The position numbers were made by a program, and so were the translations under genes. The notes under the pieces are model-generated. The model was not told the origin of the DNA. It saw only the letters and a list, made by a program, of their open reading frames with translations, and ran no database searches. DNA of 23,471 nucleotides from Larix sibirica. Lineage: Eukaryota; Streptophyta; Pinopsida; Pinales; Pinaceae. Below, in pieces: positions 17,390 to 23,471 of the stretch (positions within the stretch are counted from its first letter, which is position 1; each line of letters begins with the position of its first letter). The DNA is taken from positions 14,233 to 37,703 of the forward strand of contig NWUY0300006393.1 in the NCBI GenBank assembly GCA_004151065.3. The letters run 5' to 3'.

Positions 17390-19110
17390 TTGCTACCTAT
17401 ACTAGTAAATAGATGTATCATGGTGCAAAATTTAATGGTAAGAAGATGAGCTTAATTTCCTTCCCCCATTTTGTTTCTTTTATTTTTTTTATGCTTTTGG
17501 ATTTTTATATTTGTTCACTATATGTTTTTTGGATTTTATGTTTTATGAAAATAAAAGTTACAATGTGGATATAGGTTCCAAATGAAACCAACTGGTTCCA
17601 AATGCGGTGTAGGGAATTCCATAATAAATGGATGGAAAAAGATGGGCATTGTGAGGGGGTATCATTCAGAATGGGTGAATGAAGAGTTGAATATAATAGA
17701 TGGGGATGAAACTATGAATTAAGTGAAACATTTATCCAACATCATAGTGATAAGAAGATCATAAAACTAGTGGTAACCACTTCGGAGTTTGGGAGTAGAG
17801 GATAAAAAATGGTAAGAGTGAAGTATGAGTATATTGATGCAAAGTGGACTACAATATAGATTCCTAGTCCTAAGGGGAATAAGTGAGGTGAGTGCCAAAA
17901 TGAAAAAGGTGCTAAAGTAGGGAAACCCATCAGAGGAAGAGTTCTACCATATAATGAGTTAATGCATGTAGATAATAGTTGTGAGGCAACTCACCAGAAT
18001 GAGGTGGAACCTATGGAAAATTAAAAGATCGCAAAAAGTAATATGCATATTAATACATGGTGAGCATGCCTAGATTAGGATGTAGAAAATATACTTGAAG
18101 TGACACCATCAAATATGTGTGAAAAAATTACACCTTTGATGATATCCTTAACACATACAAGAGAAATCATGGCATAAAAAGTTATTGAAAAAATGAATGC
18201 ACAAACTATATATTGTAGATGGGTCCTTCATTGGATGTGATTGAATATGCAGATGGCCTAGAAAGCATCCAACAATAGTGAGGTACATGGATTTTCATCA
18301 ATGGAAGGCATGTCATAAGTTGCGTGAGAAAGATCATAGATGAAATGGATGGAATTACTCAAGTGGTGAGCAATAGAATTTTCTAATAAAATCATAAGAC
18401 TAGGATGAGGGGAACTTGAAGCTTGCATAGAATGATAAATATATGATATGATAAGGAGCTTCTATTAAAAAAAATATAAGGGAGTGGTGAAGTCATTGAA
18501 GTATTAGGAGGTTCGAATAATAATGGTTATAATGACAAAATACTCCACAAATGGTTCAAGAATGATCCATCCAAATAAGGGTAGCACGATGTTGTGGAGG
18601 GGAGGATTAACTCTCGATATATATGGGAGGATGTGATAGAATGGGGCGAAGTGAATATCGACTGGTGAATCTCAGGGAGTTTGGGACAAGTGTGAGTGGA
18701 GTGATCTAATACCTAAAAAATGGCACAAGGATGGGGATTCTAAGCACAAATGTCATGTTATTGTATGGGTGAGGATAGGGTAGGATCGAGGATGCAAGTG
18801 CCCCTTATATTCTAGAATCTCTAATCTATTTACAATTATTTTGTACGCAAGTCTTAATATTCCATCTTAGCATCTTGGGTGTATCCTAGTTACTAGGAAA
18901 ATATTTATTGGGGAGAGAGATAGAGGAGAAGATCAAGCTAATTGATGGTGTAGTGGAAGTGTTGAGAGGCAAAGGGGGGCAGGGAGGAAGAAACCAAAAT
19001 GGTAGTTCAATGGTTAACACAAAAAGGATAAGGGCATATCTGACAAGGGTCTGAGGTACTTTAGGTGCTACAAAGAAAAATGAAATTGTTGTATAGGAAT
19101 CTATTGATGT
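17390..19110. other. Unassigned region left of the second LTR-like sequence
   Basis: Many short frames on both strands, none recognised (longest minus 17742-17930, 62 codons). By analogy with the gypsy copy at the left, internal sequence of an LTR element on the minus strand would be expected here, but decay is too advanced to name domains. Confidence 0.35.
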
Positions 19111-19114
19111 ATGA

Positions 19115-19620
19115 TTTTAGAAAACAAATAGATTCATTCTATTACATACAATGTGAGGATAGAGATAGATGCCACCCTAACACACACACATAATACTTAA
19201 TAAGGGAAAATAGGCAAGTGGAGTCATCATTTTGTGTTGGGGATAAACTAAGAAAACTTAAGGTAAGGAAAGAGAGGATAAAAAAAGAGAGGGGAAGCCA
19301 CTAGATTAATTAGGGTTTTATATATTGATCTTGTGAACCTATGGTTGTAGGTTATAGAGTATTTAACTTATGTTTAAAAATATGTTTTACTAGTAAATTA
19401 GCAAGGGTAAACTAAAAATCCATGGCTAGTTTATCGAAAATTCCTTTAATGAGATAGATAACCTAATGTTGTAAAATGAAAAAAGAATAATGGAAGGAAC
19501 TCACCTAGAATTTGTTGATGTAGGTTTTGAATGTATTTAGGTTGAATAAGAGAGTTGTGGAAAGTCTCCAAGAATTATCTACATCCCAAATGATCCTAGA
19601 CATATAACACAGCTTTCCTA
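19115..19620 (-). repeat. Diverged LTR-like relative of the segment at 5626 (copy B)
   Basis: It shares, in the same order and orientation as 5626-6090, the blocks AACAAATAG, ACACACACA, AGTGGAGTCA, GAGAGGGGAAGCCA.TAGATTAATTAGG, ATTCCTTTAAT, and GTGGAAA.TCTCCAAGA.TTATCTACATCC. Many indels and substitutions separate them. No clear primer-binding site was seen to its left, so it may be a solo LTR or belong to an unrecognisable element. Confidence 0.65.
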
Positions 19621-22310
19621 CAAGATAAGGTGTGCACTTGATTTCTAATTCAAATATGATATTGTTATTTTGGCAAGGAGCCCCTTTGATATTGAAAAAA
19701 AACTTATAATTCTCAATTTTTTTTTTTAATGCCAACATGTTAGTAAACATTGATCTAAGACAAAGGTTATGATCATCAGAACTAGGTAAATCATGTACCT
19801 TAATTTTGTGTATGACAATAACACCATGGAGGGTTAAGTTGTTTCATACAAATATCTTAGAGATGACCTTCATTTCAATCTCAATCAAAACTATATTGTT
19901 GAAATAAGTATTAATGATCCATAAATGGAAAGGTCATACCTTGTCCATTTCGCTAGCACATATATTCTATTCTCTTAACAAAGTGTTAACAAAAATGATA
20001 CAATAAACAATAAAAAATCTTTATGGCTTGAATAATGGATGACTTCGCAAGATCAGGAAAACCTATTTCTCACACTCTCGATGATGGTGAACTTCAATCG
20101 CTCACTCACAAACTATCAATGAAAACTAGATTATCTCTCAAGTTTCCCAAGACATTGAGCTATGGAATAAACATGTCTTTGATGGTTTCTGCACTAGGAA
20201 TACCACAATAATATCACTGAGGCTAATACACATGCAAATAATAAGTTCACTACTAGGGTAGATTCATTATGTAATACACAAACTAATAAGAACACATTCG
20301 ATAAAACAAATAATCGCCCAACAAGAGTAGAGTGTATGACTCAACTATCAAAAATAAGGTACCAATGAAGTGAGGCGACCTCAACAAGAGGTGTATAGTA
20401 TAGGAAATAATTAATACGCTTACTAGAAAAAAAGAAGACTCGAGAAATAACCATCAACTCAACCAATTAGAGTGTATGGCCCAAACATGGAGGGAAATGA
20501 CAATTAAAGGCTTAATCAACCTCCGCTACAAGCGTATGGACATGTAAAACAGAGGAATTGATTGATGGTAATTTTGATTGACTAGATGAAGAGGAAACTA
20601 TGACTGCATGAATGTGTACGCCTTGCTAGTGTTTGATATGTTCCCCAACAAGTGGAAATATTCAACAAAACAACCATTGCTCAGAAAAATGAGATTGTAC
20701 AACCTCCCTCACTAGTGATATGCCCATTAATTCAAGAAATCACTAAGTCAAGGATTTGTATAGCCTTTGGTCATGGAGGAAAGCACCCTACAAGGTTCAA
20801 ATACTTAGTAAAAAATATAAATCTCTACAAAATGAAGGGCATATGGCCATGGATATAGTGGAAAAAGGGATAGCCATTACCTCAACATCCAATTGTCCAA
20901 GAACACTCAATAACCAATTTAGCAACCACCTATATTAATGCAACAACTTTGGAGTAGAAGCCATTGATCCCTATGATTGGATAGACATTCAATGGTAGGG
21001 GTTAACTACCTATTGGAATTTCCATTAAACATGAATGATCAATAATATAGAAAATCCACAAGTTTGATTACATATCTCCCTCATTCACCCTCTCACTATT
21101 CATTGATGGCCATTAATAACCTAGAGAAGCTCTCTAATCAACATAGAAACAAGTAACATGGTAAAACAATCACAACTAGAGAGAAAATTTACACATAGAG
21201 ACATTGTTTACTTTGGAAACCCAAATGGGAAAACCAACATTCAATGGTTTTGACCTAGCTCTTTATTTCTTGGAAATAGTAATGTTATAGTACTCTCTAA
21301 ATATTTGGTTCAACCTCTCTTCTACATATGGGAACTTAAACATCATCACTCCCACTCTTTGTAGGGTCTCTCATCTTTAATGTAAGTAATTTTTTTATTT
21401 TTAACAAGAAGAGATCGACACTAAAGCTTCATTAGATAATTTCTAACAAACAAAAGACATTTCGGTCAATCTGAAGTTACAAAATCAATCCTGCATGAAC
21501 TAATACCTCCATTCAACTCCATACCTTAAAAAGAAGAACGTGACAAAATAACAAATGCTATCATTTTAATTCTATCATAAATATACATAAATTGACCTGC
21601 ATTCATTAACTTATTCCAATACTATTGTTATGAAATACAACTGACATAAATATGAACATTATTTTATACTACTTCAATTTCATGAAATGCACTTGACCAA
21701 ATACAAAATTACATTCCACTCTTAATATTCTATGTAAGAATTATTACTCCAAGGTTGACCACAATCATTCTGGTGATTGGAATAATCCTAACTCGAAGTC
21801 TTCCTCTTCAACATATAATATAAAATAATTCTTGAAATAGATATTTCTTTTACTACACTAAGACATTGCTCATCAAGCACAATAAATAATATATACAATA
21901 TATTGAAAGTAAAACTAGGTCTATCAATGCATGTAGATGGATTTCGATGTATGGCAGGATTTAATTTGTCGAAATAAATTTCTAGGTGAGTAATGCAATC
22001 TCATTTTTGAACTAGATTAATCAAATACTAAATTGTCTTTTAGTTTTCTTAAATATATCCTTTAGAGTAAGTACATTATGTGAACCCATGAAGGTTTGAA
22101 TCTCTTGAGAAATATTGATGATAATTTTATGTGTTTGTGCATCATTTTCTATTTCACTTTTCCAATCACAAGCATTGAAAACATCTTCATATTCATTGAA
22201 TTAGAATTCACTATCTATACAATCACAAAAACCTTGCAAGTCCTCTTTCTTGATCTTGAGAGATCTGCCTTTCTTCAATTCCCTGTTTATAAAAATATTG
22301 ATATTCCAAA
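19621..22310. other. AT-rich region, no gene recognised
   Basis: Frames are short: 19505-19750 minus, 20652-20858 plus, 20756-20938 plus and 22096-22329 plus, none with a recognisable domain. The stretch near 21200-21240 (TTTGGAAACCCAAATGGGAAAACC) resembles a motif common in plant LTR elements, which hints at further decayed retrotransposon sequence, but it is too weak to delimit. Confidence 0.4.
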
Positions 22311-22372
22311 CATAAAATATATAATGTAAGATTCTGTTTCACCAAGGTCATAAAATATATAATGTAAGATTC
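22311..22372. repeat. 24-bp direct repeat, 38-bp period
   Basis: CATAAAATATATAATGTAAG followed by ATTC occurs at 22311-22334 and identically at 22349-22372, separated by TGTTTCACCAAGGT. Confidence 0.88.
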
Positions 22373-22937
22373 ATTTCGAAATTCTGGAAAGGGTCAATAC
22401 GTACTCAGTAAATACACAGAAAGAAAAATGATTTAAAAAAAAACCCAGGACAGGCGAGGAGATACACAGAGAAAGATATGTACAGAGCAACAATTCCCTT
22501 CGCCATAACTGGGGATGCCATTAGTGATAATCGTACAGAGATCGAGAGGGCAAAATCTCAAATATTTACAAATCTGGAAAAGTTATGATTTTAGATATGC
22601 AGATGGGTTAAAATCCAATTGTTTATTCAATAAATAGATTTAGAATCGCCCAGGGTGATTGAATAAACGTAGAGATAAGAAATGCATCATCGGTACTAGA
22701 ACACTCAACAGATTACGACGAAAGTAGAGGGTTAATGAAACTCATAAAAGCAAATTCAAAAAGAATGCCCACGATTACATTGATAGGAAATTATACAGAT
22801 CTAAATTTCGGGTGGATTTAGAAGAGATCTTGAGTTCATCAGGAATTGAAAGTCTCTCGCATAATTCTTAACACCAAAAGAAAAATATATGTATAATGTG
22901 ATGCATTGCTGTACCAATCGAGTTTCGTATATAAACT
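22373..22937. other. Unassigned region with one short hairpin
   Basis: No gene was recognised. GTTTATTCAAT at 22621-22631 and its exact reverse complement ATTGAATAAAC at 22658-22668 could form an 11-bp stem with a 26-base loop. It has no T run after it and no known role. Confidence 0.45.
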
Positions 22938-23143
22938 GAGTTGTAGAACCGTTTTAACTAGATCGTTTCAGATTTCATAAATGGACAGAGTGGTAGAATC
23001 CCATTATCTCAATCGATTTGAGCTTTATAAGTATAAATAGAGTAATAAAATTATATTAACCAGATCGCTTCATAACATAAGTAAAATGCAGAGTTCAAAA
23101 TTGCTTCTTACAAAACCAGGTTGATATCTTATTAAATCAAATC
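22938..23143. repeat. Degenerate ~51-bp tandem array, about four units
   Basis: Units start with GAGT at 22938, 22988, 23040 and 23091 (periods 50, 52 and 51 bp). Each has GAGT..(T)A.AA, then a block like AAC.AGATCG.TTCA (units 1 and 3; CAATCGATTTGA in unit 2), then CATAA/TATAA...A. A likely preceding unit (ACCAATCGAGTTTCGTATAT) lies at about 22914-22933. Divergence is high, so the array is old or tolerates change. Confidence 0.6.
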
Positions 23144-23471
23144 GATATCCATCACCATAAAGAGAAATTTACTGAAAAGAAACCATGTACTTGATCCGGT
23201 GATTGATTTTCAGGTCGAGTAGATGGTTGAAGCTGTGATTAAATCGACCGTCTGATCTCGACCTTGACGAAGATACCGACAACCCCTCAATTGATCACCA
23301 TACCGTATCGAGGTTAATCTTCTTCAACTCGAACCCCCAAGCTGATGGGGTCGCAAGAACACACAACGCAAGCTTTCTGATGGGATTCCCCAATCCCCTG
23401 AAAGTTAATCCCAACTCACAAGAATTCACAAGGCCAGTTCTCGATTCTGGTGCCCATCCAGCACTAGGGAG
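23144..23471. other. End of window, richer in GC, no gene recognised
   Basis: From about 23210 the sequence becomes richer in C and G (TCGACC, GATCTCGACCTTGACG), unlike the preceding kilobases. This could be the start of a gene or of a repeat that continues beyond the window. No open frame with motifs was identified. Confidence 0.35.

Overview
The window looks like nuclear DNA of a land plant with a large, repeat-rich genome. It is AT-rich, carries decayed Ty3/gypsy retrotransposon sequence and tRNA-derived SINE-like copies, and holds only one convincing host gene, which has a long AT-rich intron. A gymnosperm such as a conifer would fit, but that is inference from style and not from a diagnostic marker. 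Single N characters at 9813, 11203 and 14086 mark a draft assembly.

Left part (1-8.7 kb). A broken minus-strand coding remnant of unknown family lies at about 326-1190. From about 1790 to beyond 5626 runs one badly decayed Ty3/gypsy element on the minus strand. Read from high to low coordinates it shows an LTR edge, a primer-binding-like site, protease, reverse transcriptase, RNase H and integrase. Many family motifs remain, among them YIDD, GYYWPT and a PQANG-type integrase motif, but stops and frameshifts break every domain. Gag is missing or unrecognisable, and no 3' LTR was found. To its right are an inverted repeat pair (6132-6252 / 7561-7680), a SINE-like piece (8040-8092), and a 320-bp insertion with 19-bp perfect flanking direct repeats that contains a 113-bp foldback.

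Middle part (9.0-12.2 kb). This holds the one host gene, a two-exon phytocyanin of the early-nodulin-like (ENODL) type. It has a signal peptide, a plastocyanin-like domain that keeps the disulfide cysteines but has lost three of four copper ligands, and a hydrophobic C-terminal tail that suggests a GPI anchor. Exon 2 is present twice, 667 bp apart. The first copy stops exactly at a single N and the second starts exactly after it. The same geometry occurs at the two other Ns, so these duplications are most simply unmerged overlapping contigs or haplotypes. The likely real gene joins exon 1 (9202-9379) to exon 2 (11446-11927) and encodes 219 residues. A SINE with clear target-site duplications sits in the intron 31 bp upstream of the splice acceptor.

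Right part (12.2-23.5 kb). No gene was recognised. The region holds several short tandem repeats, including diverged arrays of about 100 bp (14571-14825) and about 51 bp (22938-23143). It also holds a T19G9 run, a second SINE-like fragment (17295-17348), and a diverged relative (about 19115-19620) of the LTR at 5626. I found no wholly new system. The best second-look items are the N-flanked duplications, the copper-ligand loss, the SINE next to the acceptor, the 320-bp foldback insertion and the degenerate arrays.
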